Shown here: positions 22,587-34,319 of the stretch, in pieces
How the letters are laid out: each line of letters begins with the position of its first letter
Position numbering within the stretch: position 1 is the stretch's first letter
Translations under genes and position numbers: made by a program
Assembly (NCBI GenBank): GCA_032358255.1
Contig: JAULBX010000226.1
Coordinates: forward strand, 62,001-126,000
DNA: 64,000 nucleotides
From: Heterotrichella gracilis
Lineage: Eukaryota > Sar > Xanthophyceae > Tribonematales > Xanthonemataceae
Direction: 5' to 3'
The notes under the pieces: generated by a model
Databases searched by the model: none
Told to the model about the DNA's origin: nothing
The model's input: only the letters and a program-made list of their open reading frames with translations

Positions 22587-24344
22587 ATGGGAGCTTACAA
22601 GGTGCGGTTGCAGCTGCTCATGCCTGGCGTGGCGGGTTGCAGGGTGCGGGGTGCTCACGCGAGGCTCCCCATGCATTGCAGTATGTGGAGGAGTTGTGGA
22701 AGAAGAAGCAGAGCGATGTGCTCCGCTTCCTGCTGCGCGTGCGGTGCTGGGAGTACCGCCAGCTGCCAGGCCTGGTCCGCCTGAGCGGCCCATCACGCCC
22801 AGACAAGGCCCGCCGCATGGGCTACAAGGCCAAGCAGGGCTATGTCGTCTACCGCATCCGTATCAGACGCGGCGGCCGCAAGAAGCCAGTCGCCAAGGTA
22901 CAACCCACAGCGACAGCCCATCGTTCCCCTTCCTTGGGAACCCATCTGGCTTACCTTTGCAACTGCGTCGCTGTATGACGGCTGTACTGATGCATCTTCG
23001 TCAGTTTCCTGAGGGGGGTGTGATGTGCCTTGCAACAGGGTATCGTGTACGGGAAGCCAGTGAACCAGGGTGTGACCCAGCTGAAGCCAACCCGCAACCA
23101 CCGCGCCATGGCTGAGGAGCGCGTGGGACGGAAGCTGGGGGGGCTCCGTGTGCTCAACTCCTACTGGGTGAACCAGGTAAAACACATGGAAAGACATGGA
23201 TGTCAGGGAGCTTACTGGCACGCTGCAGTGGCAAGTAGTCCACAGTACTACTCCTGGGTTGTCAACAATATGTATCAGTAACCTCACAGCCAGGGTGTAA
23301 AACTGCAGCAGAGTGCAACCTATGAATCCTGCTGCTTGACATCATGGGTTGAAATGGTATGATAACGCCTATTGTGGACTCGAGCAGGCTTCCTTGAGGT
23401 GGAATGCACTTGGGCAGGCCTAACCCTTTTTCTTTGGACGTATAGGACTCCACCTACAAGTACTACGAGGTGATCCTGATCGACCCAGCACACAAGGCAG
23501 TCCGCAGGGTAAGTTCAATTCACGCGCCTGCACAGTTGCACACACCAGCACACGGCAGGGGTACTATGGGCATTGGGGCCAGCGAACTCGGCAGAGTATT
23601 TGATACACCACAACCAGCAAAGTACAACTCAGCACAGGGCAACATTGCAGCAGCTTTCCGGCAGCGGTCAGGGGCAGAGTTTACCTGGAGCAGTCAATTT
23701 ACTTCATAGCTAATAGCAGTGAAGTGATGCCTGGATTGCAGAGTGATGTTGAAAGCATTCCTGCGCGCGCAAAGAGCAATGTTGCACTTGGAATGGGTCA
23801 GATGATAGTAGCACACAGCAGGCAGTACCGTCAAAGTTCAAATCTCACCAGCACAAATCCGTTTGGCCACCAAATGCACAGTCAGCCCTCAGGGCAGCAG
23901 TAGATAGTAGACAAAAAGCAGGTCCCAACGCTACTGGCGCTCATAGCAACATCACTCACGTCCTCCCCAGCTCCCTCAGCGCACGCTCATGTGTGCACAC
24001 CGCTAGTGCACAGCCAGTGCATGCTGCCCACTCGGGTCCCACAGTCCTGATAAAAAGAGTGCAATAGGCTCCACGTGCATCGATGTAGGTATCTGTGCTT
24101 CATCCTTCGGTAGGCCACGTTACCCCTAAAACCCTAACTCCACACCTCCCTCCCCTCTCAGGACCCCCGCATCAACTGGATCGCCAAGGCCGTGCACAAG
24201 CACCGCGAACTGCGTGGCCTGACCAGCGCCGGCAAGAAGCACCGCGGGCTGCGCGGCAGCGGCCACCTGTACACCAAGGCGCGCCCATCTCGCCGCGCGA
24301 CATGGAAGCGCAACAACAGCAAGAGGTTCTTGAGATACAGATAG
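22587..24344 (+). CDS. RPL15: 60S ribosomal protein L15 (eL15)
   Basis: Five exons (22587-22601, 22682-22897, 23039-23176, 23446-23508, 24162-24344) join in phase to 204 residues, the normal eukaryotic L15 length. The first exon is only 15 bases and encodes MGAYK. Hallmarks follow in order: [106 protein letters not shown] and the basic tail ending RFLRYR. The protein is a structural component of the large cytosolic ribosomal subunit. All five introns/exons obey GT-AG. The tiny first exon sets the start, since no other ATG gives the conserved N-terminus. Nothing suggests a pseudogene; introns and full length argue against a retrocopy. Confidence 0.98.
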
Positions 24345-25539
24345 GCGCACCGCGCAGGTGAGGGCGTGTGCGGGGGGCGTTAGGGTTTATGGGGAGTGAG
24401 GGGGGGGGGGGGGGGGGGGTAGGGGGGTGTCCAAGCGTGCGGGAGCGTGTGGTTGTGGTACTGCTGTGGAGTGGCTTGTGTGGGCATGGTGGCATAGGGG
24501 TAGCGCAATGCAATTCTTCCTTGATGATTGAACACCTGCATAGGCAATTGAAAGGCGGGATAACAAGCATGGCAGCACCAGGCACAGCCTTTGGGCGAGA
24601 CTGGGCAATATGCCACGTCGCCCCAAAACTTTACATTCGGCAATCTCGTTCTTTATTCAGTTGCCCACTTGCGCACAGTAGGTACCCATGTTGCAACATG
24701 TAAAAGCATGGATATGTGCTTTCATATTTTTAAGTCAGGCGCAGGGCAGTGCGCAACCTGCTACAGTGCAGCCAGGCTGGCCACCATTTTGCCATTGTCA
24801 CTGGCACTCACCCGCCCATGTGTGCCCCCGCAGGTGGATGTTGGTGGCGGGTGTTGAGGCCGCCATGGAGGGGGGGTTGCTGGCAGACCTGGCAAGGGGA
24901 GCCATTGCGTGGCCGATGCCACTTGCAGTGCTGCTTTCCACCTGTATTACTGTGCAACCTGGACGCAGGGTTGTCATCTGTAACGCTGTACAGGCTTGAC
25001 AATACACAATTGCATGTTGTGGACAGGTTGGGGCTATGCCTCAGCAGTGACATGCATGGATATCATCTCATGGAACCCATGCATGGATATTATCTCATGG
25101 GACCCGACCAATCACGTATGCTCCCCGCGTACTGTGACCAGGGGTTTGCGTTGGCTTGCATGACATTGCTGGCAATTACAAACACCATAATTTGGACTGG
25201 TCCAGGATATAATCTAATTAAAAATATAAACCATTTTTGGGCATGCATGCTGCAGCTGCTGCAGTCATGACATTATCATCAAGGGATATATTGGCCAAAA
25301 CTACGTCCATTCCAAGGTTTTCAGAAAGGCGACTTCAAATAAATCCTATGGCATCTCGAAAGTGCATTCCATTTAGCTGGTGGAGTTAATTCTAAGCTAC
25401 AAGCAAAACTCATAACAGATATGGTCAGAGCTACGTATGAGGACTGGAGCATGCTAATAATGCAATACTTATGTGTGTTCAGTTGCTTGCAGCAGCTGTC
25501 ACATATGCTGCAATCATCACGCCGCTTGGCGTAATATAA
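24345..25539. other. convergent intergenic region with poly-G tract
   Basis: This spacer lies between RPL15 (+) and the first array gene (-). It holds a nearly pure G tract at about 24399-24419, a TGTAA word near 24697 that fits the green-algal polyadenylation signal, and a 27-bp tandem duplication at 25051-25104. AT-rich sequence from 25200 to 25450 shows nothing recognisable. Confidence 0.55.
25051..25104. repeat. 27-bp tandem duplication
   Basis: Two adjacent copies of a unit beginning CATGCATGGATAT, with CTCATGG near the end, lie at 25051-25077 and 25078-25104. They differ at only two positions. Confidence 0.85.
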
Positions 25540-27199
25540 CTAATAGCATACAATACGGTACGCACGCTGAGCTTTCCCAGCAGCTGCATGGCGGCGCATA
25601 TGGCCCTGCACCCAGCGCAACGCAGCTAGCCTGTCAGCATCATCTTCCACCGGCACCGGCTCTGCCTGTAGCGCATCCACCGGCTGCCCCTCCAGCTCCT
25701 CCATCCTGGCGTGCGTGTTGTGCACCTCTGGCCGCTGGGAACCACGTCTCTCCACTGCTACCTCCCACCCCGGCCCCACCACGCGCAAGGACCCCGTGCC
25801 ATGGAGGTGCAGGTCAGGATGGAGGGGGCCAGTGAGGATCAAGCAGGATATCTTATGCCTGCATGGCTCATGGCGCGCCCCAAGGGAGGTAAGCTTGGGC
25901 AAGACTGGGAGGCTGATTTCACCCCTGCTTTTGCATACAACTGTCACGTCTAGCTGCTGGAGTGTGGTTGGCAGGTGGGGCAGCAGCTGTGGCATAAAGG
26001 CCTGTGTCGCAACAATTGCCATGCTGGCCACAGGTGGCAGCAAGCGTGTCCAGTCATTCCCATCGTGCACGGTCCAGCGTCTCGTGGCATCGAGGGTGAA
26101 CTTTGCAAGGCTATTGGGCCACCAGGACGACGATTTCTCAGGCAGCTTTATATATGCGTCTTCAACACCCAGCACAAGGGCGGTGAGGGCTGTTGCAGGA
26201 CGCAGGTCTAACATGAACTCTGCACCCTGCACCCTCAATGTCAGGCTGCGCAGCTGTGGCAGGCTGTTGAAGGGCAGCTGCCACGCAGTTGGCATGGGGA
26301 CGCTTGTATATGACTCCTCCACATGAAACTCGGCATTAACCACAGATGGCAGGCTGGGCAAGGGGTAGGGGACCATGAGTCCGCCTTTGTCCACCCCATT
26401 GGTGTACCTGAACTGCAATGATAGGCTGGTGAGCGCTGTCAGGTGGCTGAGGTGCATGGTGGCAGCTGCCATATATTCGTAGATTGTGTCAGGGTTCGCT
26501 TGTAGCCCTGGTTGATACCTAGTTGAAAACACTTGCACGTCCAGGACCTGTAGGTGATGCAGGCGCCCACATGCCGCAAGCAGCAATATATAGCTGAACC
26601 GGAATGGTATGCCTGTCGCGTCCTCATCCGCCACTGACAGGCGCAACACTCGCGCATGCGCAGGCGCCAATAGCGTGACCAACACGGGGCCCTCCATAGC
26701 GTTGACGTGCATGCTCCTGAGGTCCAGTTCCCTTGTGTGGTGCAGGTGCTTGCACAGACTGTCGACTGGCAACCAGCGCTTGTAGTAACCTTGGACTATC
26801 AACTGGGCATATGATATGTCTACCCGCTCCCACAGCACGCCCTGGCAGTTGAGCAGGTTGTGCCAGCGCTGACACACGGTGGTGGCTTGGGCACGCTCAC
26901 GCAGCGGCAGGCACAGCAGCACCTGCGGGGGGTGGGTAACGCAAATTATTGAACCACCGAGCACCTGCCACTACCCTCTTAAGAGCATAGGCCAAGCAAC
27001 CAGCCATTGGGGTCGCCGATGACTTGAACCGCAACTAGAGCAGCCAACCTGTGCAAGATATCGGCGCATACTTCACAGTACACCAGGGCAGGGCATGGTT
27101 TCACTCATAAGCAGGGGAAGGTACCTGCGCCAGGGTGTCATCAGGCAGGCCGTTGATGGGTCCTATGGGTCCCTTCTTTGCATGGCGCACAGTGCCCAT
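25540..27199 (-). CDS. F-box/LRR protein, array copy A
   Basis: Two exons (27125-27199 and 25540-26922) join in phase to 485 residues. The F-box is split by the intron: INGLPDDTLAQ ends exon 1 and VLLCLPLRERAQATTVCQRW opens exon 2, followed by LLNCQGVLWERVD. The rest is irregular leucine-rich repeat: HLHHTRELDLRSM, LTALTSLSLQ, LPFNSLPQLRSLTLRV, LDLRPATALTALVLGV, LLPHLPTTLQQLDV, LPVLPKLTSL, then LRVVGPGWEVAVE and a conserved RLAALRWVQGHM tail ending YRIVCY. F-box/LRR proteins usually choose substrates for SCF ubiquitin ligases through Skp1; the substrate here is unknown. The start ATG is supported by identical first-exon placement in the three neighbours (MGTV/MGTL/MATQ). A CTG trinucleotide run lies just upstream (27208-27222). 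Confidence 0.85.
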
Positions 27200-28458
27200 G
27201 ATAGGATGCTGCTGCTGCTGCTGGCTTCAAGGGCACTATATCAAAGGACAATGATATGCTGTGGAAAAGGTATAATCAAGGGCTTACGTACGTCTTGGGT
27301 TGAAGTCCGCGGGCTAATACTTCACCAAGCTTGAATGCTCTGGTAGGGTAGAAGGTGCACTGCAATGGCGTTGACCCAATTCCTGTTTGTCGAATCCCTA
27401 GCGAACAGTTGCAGCTATTAATGAAATAAAACCAGACTGTGCGTTAACTGGTGAGCGGTGTCGCGGTATAGCGCTCGTCAATCACGGGGTAGCCGCTGCA
27501 TATGCATGCATGCACCTTGGGTATTCAAACCGATGACCCTGTGCCTTGATACGCGCCTCAAGGTAAATCTGTAGATGTGGCAAGCTAAAATCGAGATTGA
27601 GCTTGGTGGGTTTTATTTGTGGGGTTCTTGTTGCCAAGACGTTGCGTTTGCAGGTTGCTCCAAGGGGGACTGCTTTACAACAGTTGTAACTTGGCAGGAA
27701 ATTACCCTTTAAGTCTTTTGGCGTGACCAGCCAAATGACGGACTTAACGTTGGATTTTCTTGCGGTTGCAATGACAATGGAAGTTACCCGTACTGCTAGC
27801 CCACTTATGCCGGCCGGCATGTATTGATGCCGCCTGAGATGCCTGAGATGGACCTTCCTGAAAGGCCCATCTCTTTAGGAGTTTGTTCAACTCCTCATGT
27901 CGGTGCACTACATTTGCACCTTCATTACAATAAGCGATGGCTGCATGCGCCCGCTGCACAGCACCAGTGGTGCCCAAGCCCTCACTGCTGATATCAATAT
28001 GACATGGCAAACTTTTTAGGGGATGGCATTGCGCGCACTGAGCCACGCCAGTGCATGCATACCGTCCAAACAAAGAGACAAATGTATGGAACTGGAATGA
28101 TGCACCATATCAACATATTCAAGCAGGGAGGAAAGTAGTATAACGGCAGGAAATGTCGCTGCTGCTATCCAATGAAGGACGGATATTGTACTAAGCTGCC
28201 GTTGCCAGTGTCTTGTGGCTTTGTGCACATTAACTCACAAGTTTTCTTCTTTTTTCCCCTGTCAAGATGAAAATATGGGTTACCGGCAGCGACCTTCCAA
28301 GATATTTAGCCTTGTATCACGCAGCCGTGTACAGCAAATTTGTACGTTTAAATGCGCTGGCCTGTGTGCCAGTTTCTGTAGGTTCCAAGCACACACCTCC
28401 ACGGCCTGTAGCGGCTACCTCGATAGAAAACAGCACGACTGAACCTGCCACTGGCACT
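27200..28458. promoter_or_regulatory. promoter and spacer of array copy A
   Basis: This spacer separates copies A and B. Its part nearest copy A holds the TGCATGCA element, and sequence around 27540-27560 (GATACGCGCCTCAAG) resembles that upstream of copy B near 30545-30560. The left part, 27700-28450, has short unrelated open frames and nothing recognisable. Confidence 0.5.
27494..27514 (-). promoter_or_regulatory. TGCATGCA promoter element of array copy A
   Basis: A 21-bp block (plus strand CGCTGCATATGCATGCATGC plus A) lies 295 bases upstream of the copy A start. The same 21 bases recur upstream of copy C, and an AT-expanded version upstream of copy D. The core contains CATGCA, the RY element bound by plant B3 factors; binding here is inference. 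Confidence 0.5.
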
Positions 28459-30209
28459 CTAAACTGACGTTGCGTAACATACTATGCTACATGCAGGCTT
28501 AGGCTCACTTTTCTTTGCCTTGGCCCGGGTCATGACTCTCGCTTGGGTCTTGTCTCCAGCACGGGCCTTGGTATTGCGACCATGCAACTCCTCCACATGG
28601 CCCTGCACCCACCACAGTGCAGCCAGCCTGCCACCGTCTTCCACCACCGCCAACAGCTCCGCCTGTAGCGTCTCCCCCGGCTGCCCCGCCAGCTCATTGA
28701 TCCTGACGCGCCTTCCCTGACCCAGAGTCTCTGGCAGATGAAGCTTTTTGCAGGCCACCGCTATCTCCCACCCCTGCCCAACCACTCGCAATGGCGGCAA
28801 CCCAATGGCATGGAGCTGCAGATTAGGGTGTAGAGGAGCGGCGAGGGTCAGGCAGGCAATGCTGCCATGGGCATGTAAAGACGTGAGCCTGGGCAAGGCA
28901 GGGAGGCTGACAGAAGGCGGGTCCATGCTCCAATGCTTCACACTCAGCTCCTGGAGTGTGGTTGGCAGGTGGGGCAGCAGCTGCGTTCCAACGACCTGGC
29001 CAGCAAAAAGCTCCATGCTGCGTACAGGGGGCAGCAAGCTTGCCCAGTCACTCCCATCTGGCATGGTCATGCACCTCATGGCGTTGAGGGTGAAGCTTTC
29101 CAGGCTAGTGGGCCACCAGGGTGATGAACCCTCTGGCAGCTTCAGCAATGCGTGCTTGACATCCAGCACAAGGGAGGTGAGCGTGGTTGCACGCCGCAGG
29201 TCCAAGGTGAATTCTGTACCCTCCACCCTTAGCTTCAAGCTGCGGAGCTGGGGTAGGCTGCCAAGGGGAAGGCACCACGCAAATTGGCTGAGGTTTGAAG
29301 TCCGCATGGTGCCCACACACACCCCGGCGTCAATGACAATGGGTAGAAGGGGCAACGGATAGATAGCATGGATGGCCTTGTTCCAAACCCCCTGCTTCTT
29401 GCTTTGGTACTCTAACTCTAATTCCAGAGAAAGGCTGGTGAGCGTTGTCGGGTGGCTGAGGTGTGCGGTGACAGCTGCCATGCCATCATATCCTGTGGTG
29501 TGATTCCCGTGCATTTGTGATCGATCCCGGGATGACACCATGTGTAAGTCCAGGACCTGCAGCCCACGCAGGCGCCCACATGCCATAAATAGCGATTTGC
29601 AGCACTGCATGACTGGGGTGTCTGAGGAATCCAATATTGCCAGGAGCAAAACTTGAGCATGTGCGGGAGCCAGCGACGCCACCATTTGCTTTGCCGCCAG
29701 CATATCCACGCTCTGCTCTGTGGTGCTGAGGTAGTCCAGTTCCCTTGTGTGGTGCAGGTGCTTGCATAGACTGTCGATGGGCAACGTGCATTCCTGTTTT
29801 GCTACCCGCTCCCACACCATGCCTTGGCAGTTGAGCAGGTTGTGCCAGCGCTTGCAGATGGTGGTGGCTTGGGCACGCATGGGCAGTGGCAGACACAGCA
29901 GCACCTGCGATAATACCATTCGTTTGTCCCCATTTAGCAGCAAGTCACTGACATGATGCAGCAGGTCTGGAATTTACTGGGAAAATAGGATCCAGATTCC
30001 ACACAAATATCAACCACCCAGACCAGCATTAAATTATTGCGGTGGTCAGTGGACCTGTGCATCACACTAGTGGCATCTTTTGCATTGTCACATCAAGTGC
30101 ATATAACTCTGTCAGAAAAGGTCAGTACCTGTGCCAGGGAGCCATCAGTCAGGCTGTGGATATGTCCTCGGAGTCCCCCTCCCTCCACAGTGGGGTGCAA
30201 AGTGCCCAT
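28459..30209 (-). CDS. F-box/LRR protein, array copy B
   Basis: Exons 30129-30209 and 28459-29904 join in phase to 508 residues. Exon 1 encodes MGTLHPTVEGGG and LTDGSLAQ; exon 2 opens VLLCLPLPMRAQATTICKRW and LLNCQGMVWERV, completing the F-box. LRR landmarks are HLHHTRELDYL, LPLGSLPQLRSLKLRVEG, LDLRRATTLTSLVLDV, LLPHLPTTLQELSV and LPALPRLTSLHAHG, then LRVVGQGWEIAVA. The C-terminal tail is longer than in copy A and lysine/alanine-rich before IVCYATSV. In the F-box the usual LPDD is LTDG, a mild departure that may weaken Skp1 binding. Likely an SCF substrate receptor, target unknown. Confidence 0.85.
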
Positions 30210-31542
30210 GACAGACAGCTGCTTCTTGTGGCTTGGAATACAGTGTACCCAGTACTACACAAAGTCAGTATACGGTATTCCTGGTGACCTATGTTTATTT
30301 GTGTGGCACCAAAGCAAGGGAAGCACTTCAGGGGTGTACCTGGCTTTTATCAATAGGAAAGGACCCACAACCTCTTTGTCCCGCTCCTAGAGAAACAGGC
30401 ACAGATATAAACTGAAAGGTATCAAAACTTGTATCAAGTCTGAGTGGTGTGGATTTCACGGGCACAGCTGAGAGCCGTGAGGTTGAAACCAGGTCGAATA
30501 CGGTATGCATGCCATTCAAACCTGAACCCGACAAAAACCTGCCTCGATACGTGCCTCAAGCAATTCCTGAGAAACATACAGCGAGCTATGACTCATAGTA
30601 CGAGGTTTTATCTTGATGGGTCTTGGTTGTGGTGTTTCAACAGGCAAGGAAACCTTGAAACCTTGACATCACTACTGCAGCTCCCTCTTCCTGCACAAGG
30701 GGTGTAACTCGTGACTGCACGAGTGGTGCCGGGCTGAGCACCAAATTAATGGGTGAAGGTATCAGATAGGGTACTGGCATCGTCGCTTTGTTGACTTGCA
30801 AAAGCACTGACAGTAAAACTAACCCAAGGAATGAACTGGCTCTGAAACGGCATGTATTAATGCCAGGCACCAGCTACTAGCCTAGTAGGTCAATCTTACA
30901 AGGTTTAAATAACCTATAACTTTTGTAAAACATGGCACTTAGTCTAACTTGGGTGAAGGTGACATGTGACTGTGACGTCACTGGCACCATCGTTATAGTG
31001 GTGCAGTGTCCTTGCGAGGGCCATTACGCAGACACCTGCATGGAATGCCTACAAAGTTATTCCTCAGAATCTGATGTTCGTCACGCATGGCAGATTTTGA
31101 TTTGTTTTTTTAGCTGGTCCTGTGGCACTGCCCTGCATATCCTCTTACTCACAACATTTTGATGCCCACCGCCTTTCAGTGAGAGCATGCAGGTTCTTCT
31201 CTCTTGAGATTTTTGATCTTACAAACTTGTAAAAGCAGTCATGTGCGACAAGGGGGTGCAATGGGGTTCCAAAGTAATACTATAAACAGAGCAGCTGAAA
31301 CGCATTATGGAGGCATAAGCCATGTCAATGTGCACGTGAACCTCATCCATGGTCTGGACACAACAACAGAAGGTGGGGTACTCAATGGTGGCATGCTGAG
31401 AGGCCCAAGATTTACCCCACATGTGCGCCTTTGCAAAGTGCCAATGGCTTCAAACCAAATCGTTCCGCATAAAAGGGCAAGGGTGCATTGACTGCCTCCC
31501 ATTGCTGTCTTGTGGTAAAAACCACCCCATGCACCTGCTCCG
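30210..31542. promoter_or_regulatory. promoter and spacer of array copy B
   Basis: This spacer separates copies B and C. Only a weak match to the TGCATGCA element is seen (GGTATGCATGCC near 30502-30513), at a distance similar to the other copies. The remainder, 30700-31540, contains no recognisable gene or repeat. Confidence 0.45.
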
Positions 31543-33291
31543 CTAGCATGACGTAGCATAACACACGATGCTATAAGCAGGCACACTGTTACTGGCCTTT
31601 GCACGAGTCATTACCCCTCCAAGGGCTTTCAAGTTGACGCCGTGACCACGCAAACGCTCAAAATGGCCCTCCACCCACCGCAAAGCTGCTAGCCTGTTGC
31701 AGTCATGCGCCACCGCCACAGTATCGCCCGCATATGGCGCCGCCACCTGCTGCCCCACCACGTCCTCCATCCTGACGCGCCTCCCCTGTCTCTCCGGCAG
31801 CTGCACACTGTTCCTCTCCGCCGCTATCTCCCACCCCGCCCCAACCACTCGCAGGGGCATCAAGGTGTGGAGCTGCAAATGAGGGTGGAGCGGAGCGGAG
31901 AGGGTCAAGAAGGGTATCCTCTCATGAGCAGTGAGAGAGGTGAGCCTGGGCAAGACAGGGAGACTGACGTCATCGCCCTTCTTGCATAAAATATCCACAT
32001 GCAGCTCCTGGAGAGTGGCTGGCAGGTGGGGCAGCAGCTGTGACCCCATGACCTCACTGGCAATAAGCTCCATGGTGCGCACGGGTGGCAGGGTGAAGAG
32101 TGTCCAATCATTCCTATCTGGAACGGTCCAATTGTGCCCATCCTTCACGGTCCAGCGTCTTGTGGTGTCGAGTGTGAGTTTCTCCAGGCTAGTGGGCCAC
32201 CAAGACAACGACCCGTCTGGCAGCTGCAGCAATGCGTCTTTGATCCACAGCACAAGGGAAGTCAGCGCGGTTGCAGGTCGCAGGTCCAATGTGAACTCTG
32301 CACCCTCCACCCTCAATGTCAGGCTGCGCAGCTGGGGCAGGCTGCTGAGGGGCAGGCTCCACGAGACTGGGATGGGGACATGATCATAAGACTCCTCCAC
32401 ATCCAGTTCAGCCTCAACCACAGCGGGTAGGAGGGGCAAGGGGTAGGGAATCATGAGCCCGCCATAGTCCACCTCATTGACGTGCTCCAGGCGCAATGAA
32501 AGGCTGGTGAGCGCTGTCAGGTGGCTGAGGTGGGCGGTGACAGCTGCCATGCTTTGGCGTATCGTGGCACGGTCCCCTAGTATGCCTGGCAGCGTCCGGG
32601 TAGAATCCACATGTAGGTGCAGCACCTGGAGCCCATGCAGGCGCCCACATGCCTCAAGCAGCAAATCGTAGCACTCGATGAGCGGTGTGTCTGACTGATC
32701 CCATACTGATAGACGCACAACCTGCGCCAGTGCTGGCACCAACGCAGTCACCATCCGCACGCTCTCCTCCACGCTGGGAGAGGAGATGCGCCTCACCCTA
32801 GCCCCGGGGACGATGCGCTCCTGAACTTGGACCAGGTCCCTTGTGAGGAGCAGCTGCTCGCACAGCCTGTTCATTGGCACCTCGCCATATGGCGCGTCCA
32901 CCCGCTCCCACAGCACGCCCTGGCAGTTGAGCAGGTTGTGCCAGCGCTGGCATACGGTGGTGGCGCGTGCACGCATACGGAGCGGCAGGCACAGCAGCAC
33001 CTACAAGGTGTGGGGGTTAAAGTTGTAGTGTATCACTCTTGCTTGTGCTTGGTGCCGCCTTTGCGGCTGGACTGACCAACTAGGCTTGCTGTACACAGGT
33101 TACTTCACCTCCCCAGGACCAACACCAGTCAGGTGGTTGAACTTTTTGAGCCTGTGCAACAGTCCCTGGCAATACATCATGCACAGTTCACAATGCAGAG
33201 AGGCAGGGGCACCTACCTGTGCCAGCGCGCCATCTGGCAGGCTGTGGATGTGACCTCCCCCTCCCTCCACTGCAGGGTGTTGAGTGGCCAT
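31543..33291 (-). CDS. F-box/LRR protein, array copy C
   Basis: Exons 33217-33291 and 31543-33000 join in phase to 510 residues. Exon 1 encodes MATQHPAVEGGGGHIHSLPD then GALAQ; exon 2 opens VLLCLPLRMRARATTVCQRW and LLNCQGVLWERVD. LRR landmarks are LTALTSLSLRLEH, LPLSSLPQLRSLTLRVEG, LDLRPATALTSLVLWI, LEKLTLDTTRRWTV, LLPHLPATLQELHV and LPVLPRLTSLTAH. One repeat contains a small internal duplication: NWTVPDRNDWT stands where the other copies have a single DWT, adding about ten residues. The tail ends YSIVCYATSC. This is the best-preserved member next to the decayed copy D, and its first exon is nearly the same as that of D. Confidence 0.85.
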
Positions 33292-33551
33292 GACAGGAAG
33301 CTGCTGCTGTTGGGTGACTGCAAAGGCAATATAGAAAGTATTTTCACACGCTTGCGCCTTTGGATGGACCTCCAGAGTGCTGTACACTTTCAGCTGGGAA
33401 GGGTAGGACTGAGGAGCGATTCCACGAACGGGACCCACGTCCTCTCTGCCCACAACTAGCGATTACGCTGTAAATTTCAAGAAAGGTCATCCAGAAGTGT
33501 ATTCAGGCGTGAGCGATGCTTGTTTGGCGGGCAGAGTGGTCATCCATCACT

Positions 33552-33572
33552 CGCTGCATATGCATGCATGCA
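33552..33572 (-). promoter_or_regulatory. TGCATGCA promoter element of array copy C
   Basis: These 21 bases are identical to those upstream of copy A and lie 261 bases upstream of the copy C start. Confidence 0.5.
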
Positions 33573-33713
33573 TCCTGACCAGTTTGGTAACACGGCTCGA
33601 CAAGACTGTGGACTTGATATCGCATTCTGAAAAGCTGATGAAAATTATAAACCTCAATGGGATATCTACTGTGGTGTTTGACGGTTGAAACAGTGATGTC
33701 AAGGTTCCTGCAT

Positions 33714-33737
33714 GAAGGGTATTGGCCAATACCCTTC
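33714..33737. repeat. 24-bp perfect palindrome
   Basis: GAAGGGTATTGG is followed directly by its reverse complement, giving a gap-free palindrome in the upstream region of copy C. It could form a cruciform or bind a dimeric factor; function unknown. Confidence 0.85.
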
Positions 33738-34032
33738 CCGTAGAGGCAGTGGGTGCACATGTGACTGTGGCCATGGTGCTTCTCACAGAAATGATTGGGA
33801 CACGTATGGCTCCTGACGTCGCCCTCCCCAACTTCCTTAGAGGTTGAATAAGCGTTGTGACCAGATAGGGGAGGCTAGGTAGCAATGCTAGGTGGGGAGG
33901 CCCAGTTTGGGGTCCGAAGTGGGTGTGCACAGCGGTTCAAGTAGCTGTGTAGTTTCGACTGCGGAGTTAGGGTTTCGTCTTCTGTACCGCAGTAGTGTCA
34001 ACGGTTGTGAAAGTTGGCACGTTTCACGACCA

Positions 34033-34319
34033 GATGGGCGGGGAGGGGGGTGTGGGGGGGGGTGAGGCGTAGCCGGGGCACCCCCACATCTGCGTACCTC
34101 GTCGACAGTCAGTTGGGTAGATCTGTGCGTTTGCAAACTAGCAGACGGCAAACTAGCTTACGGCTCTAAAGGCTCTTTCGTTTCGCCGAAGTATCAGCGT
34201 TCGAAGGTTTGTGCAAGCTCTGAACGTGGGTTTGATGTGGACCGTCCGTGTGCACGTGTTCCAGCCTGTTTGGCATCGCATCCCATGGGCAGGGAGGGGG
34301 GGTGAAGCGTAGCCGGGGC
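34033..34319. repeat. direct repeats in CG-rich block
   Basis: Two copies of a G-rich motif ending GGTGARGCGTAGCCGGGGC lie at about 34033-34079 and 34284-34319. A second direct repeat, GCAAACTAGC, occurs at 34133-34142 and 34148-34157. No terminal inverted repeats or transposase frame were found. Confidence 0.6.

Noticed and set aside
22682-22897. RPL15 as a processed retrocopy
   Set aside because: Five exons with clean GT-AG introns and full length show a normal gene.
24123-24140. CCCTAAAACCCTAA-like words (also near 53303-53325) as telomere relics
   Set aside because: Only one or two imperfect units each; too short to call interstitial telomeric repeats.
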